Positions 1 to 7,339 of a stretch of DNA of 12,125 bases are shown piece after piece (the stretch's first letter is position 1; the number at the start of each line of letters is the position of its first letter). The position numbers were made by a program, and so were the translations under genes. This DNA is from Bacteroidales bacterium (GTDB lineage: Bacteria; Bacteroidota; Bacteroidia; Bacteroidales; UBA932). The notes beneath the pieces were generated by a model. That model saw only the letters and a program-made list of their open reading frames with translations, had not been told where the DNA came from and ran no database searches. The DNA is taken from NCBI GenBank assembly GCA_021443625.1, contig JABUTP010000015.1:9024-21148 (forward strand), written 5' to 3'.

Positions 1-701
1 ATATTTACCGTCACGTCACATCTTTTGGCACTGCGGTGCATCTGGTCGCACATTACGTAGTCTATCCGGGCAACGTCAGTGGGTATGAGACAGAGAGTGC
101 CCGCAAAACCGGTCACCATCTGGCACGGCCCCCAGTCCCAACCGCCGTGGCAGGCGGGCTTGCGTATCAGGTTGATGTCTGGTACGAGCCCCACTTCGGA
201 CATCGGATAAGGTTCGGCATATTGCGCAGACCTTATTTCGGTCATTATCTCGGCGCTGTGGAAATAGCCCGATATGGTATTCTCGCCCACCTTCAGAAGC
301 GGCCTGACGTCCCATTCCCAACGGCGGAACCGGTTGGTGGTGCTGCCCACCTTCTGCCCGTTGATCTCGATGTCGCAGAAAGTGTCCACATCCTCTGCCC
401 TGAGATATACGGCTTTGTGTTTGAGGTCGGCCTCTGTCAAAGTGAAACTTCTGGAAAACTTCCAGTCCTGCCTTCCGACCCAAAGGTTCCTGAGTTCGCC
501 CTGCGAATAGTAAGGGTCCTCAATCAGACCCGCCGCAAACAATGCCGAATGGACATCGCCGGGGATTTGGGCCGGAAGCGAGATATGGTCTCCGGTCATC
601 TGTTCGAGAGTCCAGGTTCCCCCAAGTTCAATGACGTCTGATGCTGCCGCAGAAAGGGAAAGGGCAACGATTGACAGAAAAAGCAGGAGTGTTCTTTTCA
701 T
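1..701 (-). CDS. Second GH2 beta-mannosidase-type enzyme, 5' part only (cut by window edge)
   Basis: The frame opens with ATG at 701 and runs without a stop to the left edge, giving 233 codons. It starts with a Sec signal peptide (MKRTLLLFLSIVALSLSAAA, probable cleavage after residue 20, no lipobox Cys). LGGTWTLEQ, AQIPGDVHSALFAAGLIEDP (44-63) and DWKFSRSFTL belong to the GH2 N-terminal jelly-roll domain. Residues 180-192 (RKPACHGGWDWGP) are the hallmark loop of beta-mannosidases (usually HFGWDWGP); here Phe is Gly186. The catalytic glutamates lie outside the window. It is likely a periplasmic beta-mannosidase acting on imported oligosaccharides, last visible member of the operon, 20 bases after the clan GH-A gene. 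It differs from the other GH2 by keeping the full WDW motif, so it is not a recent duplicate of it. Whether the gene is intact cannot be judged. Confidence 0.9.
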   Translation of the reverse strand, partial: MKRTLLLFLSIVALSLSAAASDVIELGGTWTLEQMTGDHISLPAQIPGDVHSALFAAGLIEDPYYSQGELRNLWVGRQDWKFSRSFTLTEADLKHKAVYLRAEDVDTFCDIEINGQKVGSTTNRFRRWEWDVRPLLKVGENTISGYFHSAEIMTEIRSAQYAEPYPMSEVGLVPDINLIRKPACHGGWDWGPCQMVTGFAGTLCLIPTDVARIDYVMCDQMHRSAKRCDVTVN

Positions 702-721
702 ATTCCGGTGTGTTTATGTTC

Positions 722-2230
722 TTATTGTTTTTGGGCGCAGACGACCACTGAACAGGGCGCCACACGCACTTTGAGAGCGCCTTTCTTTGCAGAAAGGGTG
801 GCGGAAGGTGTGACAAGCGAACCGTCCGAGGGGAGTGACCCCTCTTCGTAACGGATAATGTCGAATTTGCCTCCTTCACACGCGAATGCCAGCTGCATCT
901 CTTCCGAAGACTGGTTTGCTACGACAAACACCTTCCCTCCATCGGGATTGACAAATGCCGTGGCTGCGGCAAACTGGCGGTTAAGGTCTATGGGACAGAC
1001 TTTTGCCCCGGGACGGACATTTGCCGAGAGCAGCGAGTAGGCATAGAACTGCGGACGGCACTCGAAATCGCACGCTATGCGCGAATAGGTGGTGTCGGTG
1101 GCATATTCGCATTTTGCCGAACGCCACAGGCCGAGCTGCTGCATCGCCTCATAGGGGGCGTCCCAGCCATAATACTGGTCAATGAGGCCCCAGTAACTCA
1201 CTCCGACCGCTCCGGCATTGAAGAAGTTGAGCACCTCGCGGGTTATCAGCACCCCTCTGAGGTAGGTGTTGATGTCACGCTGACGGCTTGCCCCCACGCA
1301 CTGGTTGGAGCCGAATTCACCCACGATATGTTTGAGTCCGGCCCTCAGCGAAATGTTCACGTTGTTGCGTTCCCACGCGAGAATGGTATCGTTGGGGGTT
1401 TCGTAACCGAAGATGTAGGTGTGGCTGTTGAATATGTCGGCGATATCTACCAACTCGGCGGCACACGCCTCAAGGTAGTACTGGTGGGTGTCGATATTGT
1501 CCGACAGGTTGAACCTGACTTTGTCCCGCACTCCCAGCCGCCTGAACTGGCGGTCGAGGGCACGGCACACCTTCATATATCCATCGGGGGCGATGATATC
1601 GCCGCCCGGCTCGTTGAACGGCGTGATTTCACTGACGCAGGTGTAACCTTTATCCTCGATGAGATATTTCACCAGGGCGGCGAAATTCTCTCCGAACTCC
1701 TCCACGTCATTGGGCGGGCAAACCCAGTTCCGGTTGGCATCATAGTCGGTCATGAAGCACGAGGTGACGTCACTGTATTCCTCCTCTATCAGCGAAGGGT
1801 GGCGGACGCATCCCCAGACCGTGAGATTGACCTTCATCGACAACTCTTGTGCGAGGTCAAGTATCTGATACAGCGACTGCATCTCCACCGTGTTCCATCG
1901 GAACGCCGACATATCGGTCTCATTGGGGTCATCGTTGTCGTTGTACGGCTCAAACCAATGGGGCTGAATCATTATCCTGAATTTATGCAGCCCCATCCGG
2001 GTAACCCTGTCGCGGATTATCTCAAAATCTTCCGCTTCCACTCCGTTGTCCTTGCGTCCGACAACGTTCTGGGAGTAGAAATGGGGATCAAACTCCGCCC
2101 CGATGCACTCGATGGCGTGGGGATTGGGTTCTCCGGGAATTAAGGTCAGCCACTCCCCGTTGCTATGGCTGCAGGAGCCGAGAGTGAGCAGGAGCGCTGC
2201 AGCTCCGACAAAGAGTTTATTGCATTTCAT
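722..2230 (-). CDS. Clan GH-A glycoside hydrolase lipoprotein with C-terminal beta-domain, family uncertain
   Basis: The 502-residue product has a lipoprotein signal (LTLGSC, Cys20, followed by SHSNGE). The barrel spans about residues 38-390. EITPFNEPGG puts the probable acid/base at Glu207 after Asn206, HTY (270-272) lies between the two catalytic strands, and HIVGEFGSN puts the probable nucleophile at Glu305. SYWGLIDQYYGWD (345-357) supplies aromatic residues near the sugar site. Residues about 395-502 form a beta-rich domain (SANVRPGAKV, AFVNPDGGKVFVVANQ) like the side domain of GH30/GH39-type enzymes. Retaining clan GH-A chemistry is well supported. GH5, GH30 and GH39 all remain possible, and substrate is unknown. 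The residues after the lipid Cys are not acidic, unlike the GH5-like neighbour, so surface export is less certain and a periplasmic-facing anchor is possible. It sits between two GH2 genes with gaps of 11 and 20 bases. Confidence 0.72.
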   Translation of the reverse strand: MKCNKLFVGAAALLLTLGSCSHSNGEWLTLIPGEPNPHAIECIGAEFDPHFYSQNVVGRKDNGVEAEDFEIIRDRVTRMGLHKFRIMIQPHWFEPYNDNDDPNETDMSAFRWNTVEMQSLYQILDLAQELSMKVNLTVWGCVRHPSLIEEEYSDVTSCFMTDYDANRNWVCPPNDVEEFGENFAALVKYLIEDKGYTCVSEITPFNEPGGDIIAPDGYMKVCRALDRQFRRLGVRDKVRFNLSDNIDTHQYYLEACAAELVDIADIFNSHTYIFGYETPNDTILAWERNNVNISLRAGLKHIVGEFGSNQCVGASRQRDINTYLRGVLITREVLNFFNAGAVGVSYWGLIDQYYGWDAPYEAMQQLGLWRSAKCEYATDTTYSRIACDFECRPQFYAYSLLSANVRPGAKVCPIDLNRQFAAATAFVNPDGGKVFVVANQSSEEMQLAFACEGGKFDIIRYEEGSLPSDGSLVTPSATLSAKKGALKVRVAPCSVVVCAQKQ

Positions 2231-2241
2231 GGCCGAAGGTT

Positions 2242-4638
2242 TTATTCAAGTTCGTAGATTCCGCACTTTTTGACCCATTTGCGGTATTGGTCAAGTTTGT
2301 AGGGCGGTTCGCCGTAGAGATAGTGGTTGAAGTATTCATTACCTTCTATACGGTAGGAAATCACTAACATCCCCTGTCCTTTCTGCATCGGCAGGGTGGC
2401 GATTTCGCTCATCTGGTTTGCCTTGGAAACGAACTTTCCTTTGAACACCTGTTTGCCGGAGGCGACATCCTTCACTTCCACTACCCCTTCGAAATCCTTC
2501 AGAGTGTTGTTGTCAACCTTCAGCATATAACCGTTCGCTGCAGGGTTGATAAGGCAGCAGACGTCGTGGTGGACATTCTGCATATAGTAAAACGCCTGCT
2601 TTTTGCCTCCCCAGTAGTCGCTTATCGCATCCGACAGAAGGGGCCATCCGTCACGGATATTCCACCAGATGATGCCGGTGCGGTACGGGCGGCGTCCCCT
2701 CCAGAGTTCCACGAAAAATTTCATCGCCTCCGCCTGTACGCTCTGCGAAGCGAATATGAAGTCATCGAGGTCGGCGGGAACCTCCCCGAAAATAATCCGG
2801 ACCTGATTGGTCATAAGGTCGTTCCTGCCCCCCTGGAATTTATCGTCGTAAATGCGGTTGGCCTTGGTCTGCCACTCGTCGTTCCACATCCCCACGACGC
2901 CGTTCTGCCAGGGATTCACGCTGTCGGGGCTGAACATCCGCTCGAGAGTTTCCCTGTTGGGACAGCCGTGATAGCCTATCTCGCTCACGAACTGGCTCGG
3001 ATTCTCGGTGTAGAAGGGATCTTTGTAATATCCTCGGGGGCCCCAGAGATGATTTTCGGGCAGCACCTCGTCCCTCACCCCGACCTCACACACCTTCGGG
3101 CCGTAATAGGGCGAACTCGGAAGGTACGGACGGGTGGGGTCGAATTCATAGATGACGCGGGACAGCACCTGACGGGAAACCCGGTCATTGTTGGGATTTG
3201 CCTTGAACGGAGCCAGCCGTCCGAACACGAGTGACTGGTCGTCCTCATTGTTGCCGCTCCAGAGTATGAGGGATGGATGGTTGCGCAGTTTGACCACAAC
3301 GCTTATGGCCTCCTTTTCCAATGCCGCGGCAAAATTGTCCCGCTGGGAATAGTTGCCGCACCCCATCGCGAAATCCTGCCATACCATTATACCATATTTG
3401 TCGCAGAGTTCAAAGAAATGGGTATCCTCATAAACGTTGCCGCCCCAGCAGCGCACAATGTTGCAGTTCATCTCAACCATAAGCTGCACCGCCTCCTCCA
3501 CGTGGGAGGCATCACGACTGTGGAGTGCGTCCAGCGGCACCCAGTTGGTTCCTTTGGCAAAAACAGGTTCGCCGTTTATGATAAATTGGAATTGACCGGG
3601 CTGCCCGGGCAGATTCACTTCGTCAAGTTCAAGTTTTACCGTACGGAAACCGATTTTACTGGTTTTCGTATCGTATATCTTTCCGCTGGTGACATCCACA
3701 AGACTCACCTCGGCGGTGTATAAGGCCGGCTCGCCGTAGCCGCGGGGCCACCACGCATCCACCCCGCTGAGATTCAGAGTGAACAGGTTGGCGAACTTGC
3801 GCATCAGGGCCTCCTTGCGCAATATCTGACGACCGTCTCGGCTGATGGTTATCACAGCCTTGACCTTGTCGTGCATTTCAAAGGGAAGGCGGGTCTGCAG
3901 ATAGAGCGACTCGCTCGCCTCCCGAGCCTTGGGATTGACCGAAAGCGTCACCCAGTTGGCATCAACTATTGTGACGGGATTCTCAACCCTCAAGGTAACG
4001 TCGCGCCACAGACCGGCGCTGACGAGGCGGGGCATAATGTCCCAGCCGTAGGTACTCGGCGCGCGGCGCACCGGTGCCGACTCTTCATTAGAAAAATTGC
4101 CGATGCTCAGAGTGCCCAGAAAATGGTTCTGCGCCTCCATCACCGACGACCGGATTATCACATCCAGTCTGTTCTCCCCCTCTTTTACTACCGATGTAAT
4201 GTCATAATCGTGCTCGATGAGCATATTGTCGGCCGAGCCGACCTTTATGCCGTTGACGTAAACCTCCGCAAAAGTGTCTATCCCTCCGAAATGCAGCACC
4301 AGCCTCTGCCCTTCTGTAACAACGGGAGCCGCGAAAGTGCGGCTGTAGTACCACTGGTACCCTTCGTAAGGACGCAGTTTGTATATGTTGTTGCCAACCA
4401 TAGGATCTTCGACAAGACCTGCAGCCTCCATATCAATCTCCACATTTCCCGGCACGACCGCATCGACAACAATGCCGTTTGCAGCTTCCGCCCCTTCAAT
4501 GGTCATTACGGGGACTGCCGGCTGGGGAAAGAATTTCAGCGTCCACCTGCCGTTCAGGGATTGTTCGCTGACGAACGCCCCGAGAGGCAGCGTCGCAGTC
4601 ATCAAAGCCGCGAAAAGCGCGATAACCGTTTTTCTCAT
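2242..4638 (-). CDS. GH2 glycoside hydrolase, beta-mannosidase-like, periplasmic
   Basis: The 798-residue enzyme has a Sec signal peptide without a lipobox Cys (cleavage near residue 21), so it is likely a soluble periplasmic exo-glycosidase. Domains in order: GH2 sugar-binding jelly roll (about 24-220), Ig-like domain (about 221-335), TIM barrel (about 336-680) and C-terminal beta-sandwich (about 690-785). SGNNE gives the probable acid/base Glu465, and QFVSEIGYHG the probable nucleophile Glu553. RCWGGNVYE (396-404) and IIWWNIRDGWPLLSDA (656-671) are typical of GH2 beta-mannosidases. The usual GWDWGP loop reads YGWDIMPR (197-204): Trp199 and Asp200 are kept but the second Trp is Ile201. The protein is somewhat shorter than usual beta-mannosidases (about 860-880). 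It would remove terminal beta-mannose from imported oligosaccharides; another exo-beta-glycosidase activity is possible because of the altered loop. The next gene starts 11 bases after the stop, so they are probably co-translated. Confidence 0.85.
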   Translation of the reverse strand: MRKTVIALFAALMTATLPLGAFVSEQSLNGRWTLKFFPQPAVPVMTIEGAEAANGIVVDAVVPGNVEIDMEAAGLVEDPMVGNNIYKLRPYEGYQWYYSRTFAAPVVTEGQRLVLHFGGIDTFAEVYVNGIKVGSADNMLIEHDYDITSVVKEGENRLDVIIRSSVMEAQNHFLGTLSIGNFSNEESAPVRRAPSTYGWDIMPRLVSAGLWRDVTLRVENPVTIVDANWVTLSVNPKAREASESLYLQTRLPFEMHDKVKAVITISRDGRQILRKEALMRKFANLFTLNLSGVDAWWPRGYGEPALYTAEVSLVDVTSGKIYDTKTSKIGFRTVKLELDEVNLPGQPGQFQFIINGEPVFAKGTNWVPLDALHSRDASHVEEAVQLMVEMNCNIVRCWGGNVYEDTHFFELCDKYGIMVWQDFAMGCGNYSQRDNFAAALEKEAISVVVKLRNHPSLILWSGNNEDDQSLVFGRLAPFKANPNNDRVSRQVLSRVIYEFDPTRPYLPSSPYYGPKVCEVGVRDEVLPENHLWGPRGYYKDPFYTENPSQFVSEIGYHGCPNRETLERMFSPDSVNPWQNGVVGMWNDEWQTKANRIYDDKFQGGRNDLMTNQVRIIFGEVPADLDDFIFASQSVQAEAMKFFVELWRGRRPYRTGIIWWNIRDGWPLLSDAISDYWGGKKQAFYYMQNVHHDVCCLINPAANGYMLKVDNNTLKDFEGVVEVKDVASGKQVFKGKFVSKANQMSEIATLPMQKGQGMLVISYRIEGNEYFNHYLYGEPPYKLDQYRKWVKKCGIYELE

Positions 4639-4676
4639 ATACGTTTATATGCTTGGATGGACAAGAATCAAAAAAA

Positions 4677-5891
4677 CTACTCCGAAAGGGTGCTGAACAG
4701 TTCGTTGTACTCCCGCATCAGATTGAACGCCATGTTGCCGTAAGGAGTATCGGCCTTGAAGCTCCATTCGATATTGCCTTTCAAGGCATAATTCCAGATA
4801 AGCGAAATCTGGACTTTCTGGGCATAATAGGTGATGTAATGGCGGCGCACCACGAGCGAATCGCCCTGGGCGGTCTTGGGACCGGTGAATTCTCCCACAT
4901 AATAAACTTTGCCGAGCGCGGCGGCGGCACTCTTGGCCTTGATTACCTGCTCAGAGCGGCCCAGCTTACCAAGGTCGCTGAACGTGCGGGCCTCTTCGTA
5001 ATTGTGTTCCGACATTCCGTTCATCTTGCCGGGGGTGAAGATGGAGGTGATGTCGATGTACTGCTGGAAGGTATCTGCAGTCCAGCTTCCGTTATGCAGC
5101 AGATTGTACTGGGCATCTCTCATAACGCTGTTGCCGCTGGCAATGAGACGGTGCTCGGGGTCAAGTTCGGCAACTTTGTCGGCAAACCCCTGGTAGGCGA
5201 CGCTTACATCGTTTGCGGAAATACGGTAATTGTGGGGAATGTCGGCCTGAAGGTTGAACTCATTTCCGAACTCCCACGCCACAACCGATTTGTGTCCTTT
5301 TAGGGTATTCACCACTGCCTCGGTGTAGTCGAGCATATATTTATAGGTTTCGCTCGATTTGTCGCCCCATTTGCCGAACTCTTCCTTGCAATACTCCGGA
5401 ACAGCATCGGTGTTCCAGAATATCGAAGGGATGATGGCGATATGGTTCCTGTCGCATATCGCGGCGAGCGAGTCGAGAGTGGCAAGGTATTTTGACTCGT
5501 TGTCGTGATAGAAATGGAACTGTCCCGAAGAATAGGGGCTGCAGCTGAATCTGACGATGGGAACCTTCTCCTCCACCAGAACATCCACGGTCTTGCGAAT
5601 GCTTGTCAATCCGAGATCCCCGTCGGACTCGAATGACTGGACAAACAGATTATAGCAGTTGACACCTGTCACATAAAGGAGTTTCTCTCCGAGATACATA
5701 CGCGGCAGTTTGGTTGAACCGCTCACTATCTCGCCTGTCTGGATACCCAACGGTCCCGAATAATCTTCGGCCCAGTAGCGTTCCATGGCGCTTCGGGTAT
5801 CTTTTTCGGGAGAGGGGGGGGTAATCTTGTCACAGGCCGAAACAATAATGCCGGCTATAATCGAAAAAGCAAGTATGGATATTCTTTTCAT
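4677..5891 (-). CDS. GH5-like clan GH-A glycoside hydrolase, lipoprotein (possible endo-mannanase)
   Basis: The 404-residue product begins with a lipoprotein signal (MKRISILAFSIIAGIIVSAC, Cys20, followed by DK), so it is membrane-anchored and possibly surface-exposed. After a Pro-rich linker (residues 23-30) comes a single (beta/alpha)8 barrel. AWEFGNEFN places the probable acid/base at Glu211 directly after Asn210, and YYVGEFTGP places the probable nucleophile at Glu334. SEHNYEE (294-300) and SLIWNYA (363-369, Trp366) fit the sugar-binding strands of clan GH-A. Length suits a one-domain GH5 enzyme. Retaining chemistry follows from the clan; the linkage cut is inferred. Beta-mannan is suggested only by the neighbouring GH2 genes. 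GH26 is less likely given the NE pair. It follows a terminator-like hairpin and precedes a GH2 gene by 38 bases. A run of eight C residues lies just after the lipobox codons. Confidence 0.75.
   Translation of the reverse strand: MKRISILAFSIIAGIIVSACDKITPPSPEKDTRSAMERYWAEDYSGPLGIQTGEIVSGSTKLPRMYLGEKLLYVTGVNCYNLFVQSFESDGDLGLTSIRKTVDVLVEEKVPIVRFSCSPYSSGQFHFYHDNESKYLATLDSLAAICDRNHIAIIPSIFWNTDAVPEYCKEEFGKWGDKSSETYKYMLDYTEAVVNTLKGHKSVVAWEFGNEFNLQADIPHNYRISANDVSVAYQGFADKVAELDPEHRLIASGNSVMRDAQYNLLHNGSWTADTFQQYIDITSIFTPGKMNGMSEHNYEEARTFSDLGKLGRSEQVIKAKSAAAALGKVYYVGEFTGPKTAQGDSLVVRRHYITYYAQKVQISLIWNYALKGNIEWSFKADTPYGNMAFNLMREYNELFSTLSE
5814..5821 (-). repeat. Poly-C tract (8 C on coding strand) near the 5' end of the GH5-like gene
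   Basis: Eight consecutive C residues on the coding strand encode the Thr24-Pro25-Pro26 linker just after lipid-anchor Cys20. Slippage of one base here would shift the frame before the catalytic domain. Whether it varies is unknown. Confidence 0.4.
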
Positions 5892-5905
5892 GGGAATCTT
5901 TCGTT

Positions 5906-5950
5906 AAAAACAAAAGGAAGGGGGGCATCCGATGCGGCCCCACCTTCCTT
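5906..5950 (-). terminator. Rho-independent terminator-like hairpin inside the operon
   Basis: Read on the minus strand, 13 bases after the BACON gene stop there is an arm AAGGAAGG-U-GGGGC, a 10-base loop, the matching arm GCCCC-CCTTCCTT, and then the T-rich tail TTGTTTTT. The arms pair over 13 base pairs with one bulged U (opposite plus-strand position 5942). Plus-strand arms are 5914-5926 and 5937-5950, and the tail is 5906-5913. A GC-rich stem followed by a U tract is the classical intrinsic terminator form. It lies between the transport/binding genes and the first enzyme gene, with no recognisable Bacteroides promoter (TTTG / TAnnTTTG) after it. Partial read-through, giving lower enzyme expression, is the simplest interpretation. 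Confidence 0.8.
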
Positions 5951-5963
5951 ATTGGGATATTGA

Positions 5964-7301
5964 CTATTTCATCTTCATACAACGTACGGGGGCACCCGTT
6001 GCACGGTCGTAGTTGTCGCGTGCATCCTCGTTCATCTTGAGACGGAAAGCGTTCTCCGTGTTACCCCAAGCGGTCGAGCAGGTCCAAAGGGTACCATACC
6101 CCTTGCCATCGTTGTCCCACCAGCCGTAACCGGTCATATAGATGAAGCCGCAGGCGGGAACCACGATTTTGCCTCCGAACAGTTTCACGGAGTTGTTGGA
6201 TGTAAGCTCATTGCCTGCTGCCAGACCGTCGGCGAGACAGGTCGGAGAAACCACGCAGTAACCTTTGGGGCAGGGGTCGTAGATGGTCTTGAGAACAGGA
6301 TACTGGGGATTGCCGTCAACTTCCCAGTTGAGGCCCCAGAGGTAGCGCTGGTTGGGCTCGATGAGCCAGTCGTTGTTGCGGTTGGATGCACCGATATACT
6401 CCATGGGATGTGCCACCGAATACTCAACGGTATGGATTGTAGTGCTTGTGGCGTCTGCCTCATTGCCCACTACGGGATGATACTTGCCTTCGCCGGAACC
6501 GCTGTCAAATGCGAGAACAGTTGAGAACGGGTCTTTGCGGCCCCACTGGAAATAGAGACCGCGGGCGTCTTCACCCGTACCGGTTTCGAATGCACCGAGG
6601 TTGCGGTCCATAAGCACATAACTGTCACAGGTAACGTCATTGACCTCGCCCAAGCTCCAGATGTGCCAGCTCCAGAGAATCTTTCCGGAGTTGTCGCTGG
6701 CGGCAATCACTGCATTGAAATCCTTTTCTTCGGCTTTGAATTTAATCTTGCCGCCATCAAGTTTCACCTTTGTGATGCAACCGTCAACTTCTTCCCAGAG
6801 AAGGGCTGCGGATGCGGGAGAGATGGATGCTGATTTCACGGCGAATGTAGAGTGGAGACCGGCGGAGCCGTTACCCATAACTGTGGCATCGAAGCAGTAA
6901 TAACCGCCATTCTTGATGATGTAGCAGTTTGCGGGTCCTGCAAGTTCGGTATAATTGGGCATACCTTCCTGCTTTACGTTGTAGGTGATGGTCTTGTCAT
7001 CGGCTGTAACAATAACCTTACCTGTTCTGGCGTCATTTGAGGTGGATGCGGCCACGGTGACTGAGCATGTCACATCCTGCTCCGAAGCAACACCAGAAGC
7101 GGGAGAAACGCTTATCCAGGCATCCTCCGATGTTATTGTCCAGTCTTTGTTGCTGAAGAAAATCACATTGAAAGAACCACCTTCATCAGTTGCTTCGATG
7201 GTGGTTGACACCCGGGACATAAGCTCGGTGGGAACGTTCTTTTCGCACGATGTGGCGAAGATGCACACAGCGGCGATTGCAATTGCAAAAATCTTTTTCA
7301 T
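5964..7301 (-). CDS. BACON-domain lipoprotein with C-terminal FISUMP-like domain, putative surface glycan-binding protein
   Basis: The 445-residue protein has a lipoprotein signal (Cys19 in FATSC). Residues about 34-113 form a BACON domain: GGSFNVIFFSNKDWTI, WISVSPASG and an ending of TITYNVKQEG, a beta-sandwich common in Bacteroidota surface and carbohydrate-active proteins. A linker module follows with ANCYIIKNGGYYCFDA (124-139). The C-terminal half resembles the Fibrobacter-major-paralogue (FISUMP) type: LMDRNLGA (230-237), LYFQWGRKDPF (249-259), DPCPKGY (342-348), GTLWTCSTAW (403-412) and VRCMK (439-443). I see no glycosidase dyad. Its place straight after SusD is where PULs encode SusE/SGBP proteins, so a non-catalytic binding role at the cell surface is inferred from context, not shown by sequence. 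A strong terminator-like hairpin lies just past its stop codon. Domain calls are from recalled motifs; BACON is firmer than FISUMP. Confidence 0.82.
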   Translation of the reverse strand: MKKIFAIAIAAVCIFATSCEKNVPTELMSRVSTTIEATDEGGSFNVIFFSNKDWTITSEDAWISVSPASGVASEQDVTCSVTVAASTSNDARTGKVIVTADDKTITYNVKQEGMPNYTELAGPANCYIIKNGGYYCFDATVMGNGSAGLHSTFAVKSASISPASAALLWEEVDGCITKVKLDGGKIKFKAEEKDFNAVIAASDNSGKILWSWHIWSLGEVNDVTCDSYVLMDRNLGAFETGTGEDARGLYFQWGRKDPFSTVLAFDSGSGEGKYHPVVGNEADATSTTIHTVEYSVAHPMEYIGASNRNNDWLIEPNQRYLWGLNWEVDGNPQYPVLKTIYDPCPKGYCVVSPTCLADGLAAGNELTSNNSVKLFGGKIVVPACGFIYMTGYGWWDNDGKGYGTLWTCSTAWGNTENAFRLKMNEDARDNYDRATGAPVRCMKMK

Positions 7302-7318
7302 ATCTATATAAATTAAAG

Positions 7319-7339
7319 TTAGTATATACTAAAATTAGT
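7319..7339. repeat. AT-rich inverted-repeat cluster between susD and the BACON gene
   Basis: Positions 7319-7332 form a perfect 14-base palindrome (TTAGTATATACTAA). A third half-site TTAGT at 7335-7339 makes ACTAA-AA-TTAGT with its neighbour and overlaps the susD stop codon (7335-7337). It could be a weak intercistronic mRNA hairpin or simply AT-rich spacer; no protein-binding role can be assigned. Confidence 0.4.

Noticed and set aside
36..641. Overlapping open frames on both strands at the left edge (plus 36-641, minus 76-483)
   Set aside because: The minus frame from 701 to the edge encodes an unmistakable GH2 N-terminus, so the others are shadows of it.
4649..4665. Small CTTG/CAAG hairpin in the GH5-GH2 gap next to a T run
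   Set aside because: The stem is only four base pairs and the T run lies upstream of it in the transcript, the wrong side for a terminator.
4639..4676. Possible Bacteroides promoter before the GH2 gene (TTTG, then TATAAACG 19 bases later)
   Set aside because: The second element lacks the TTTG end of the TAnnTTTG consensus, and the short co-directional gap is better explained by operon read-through.
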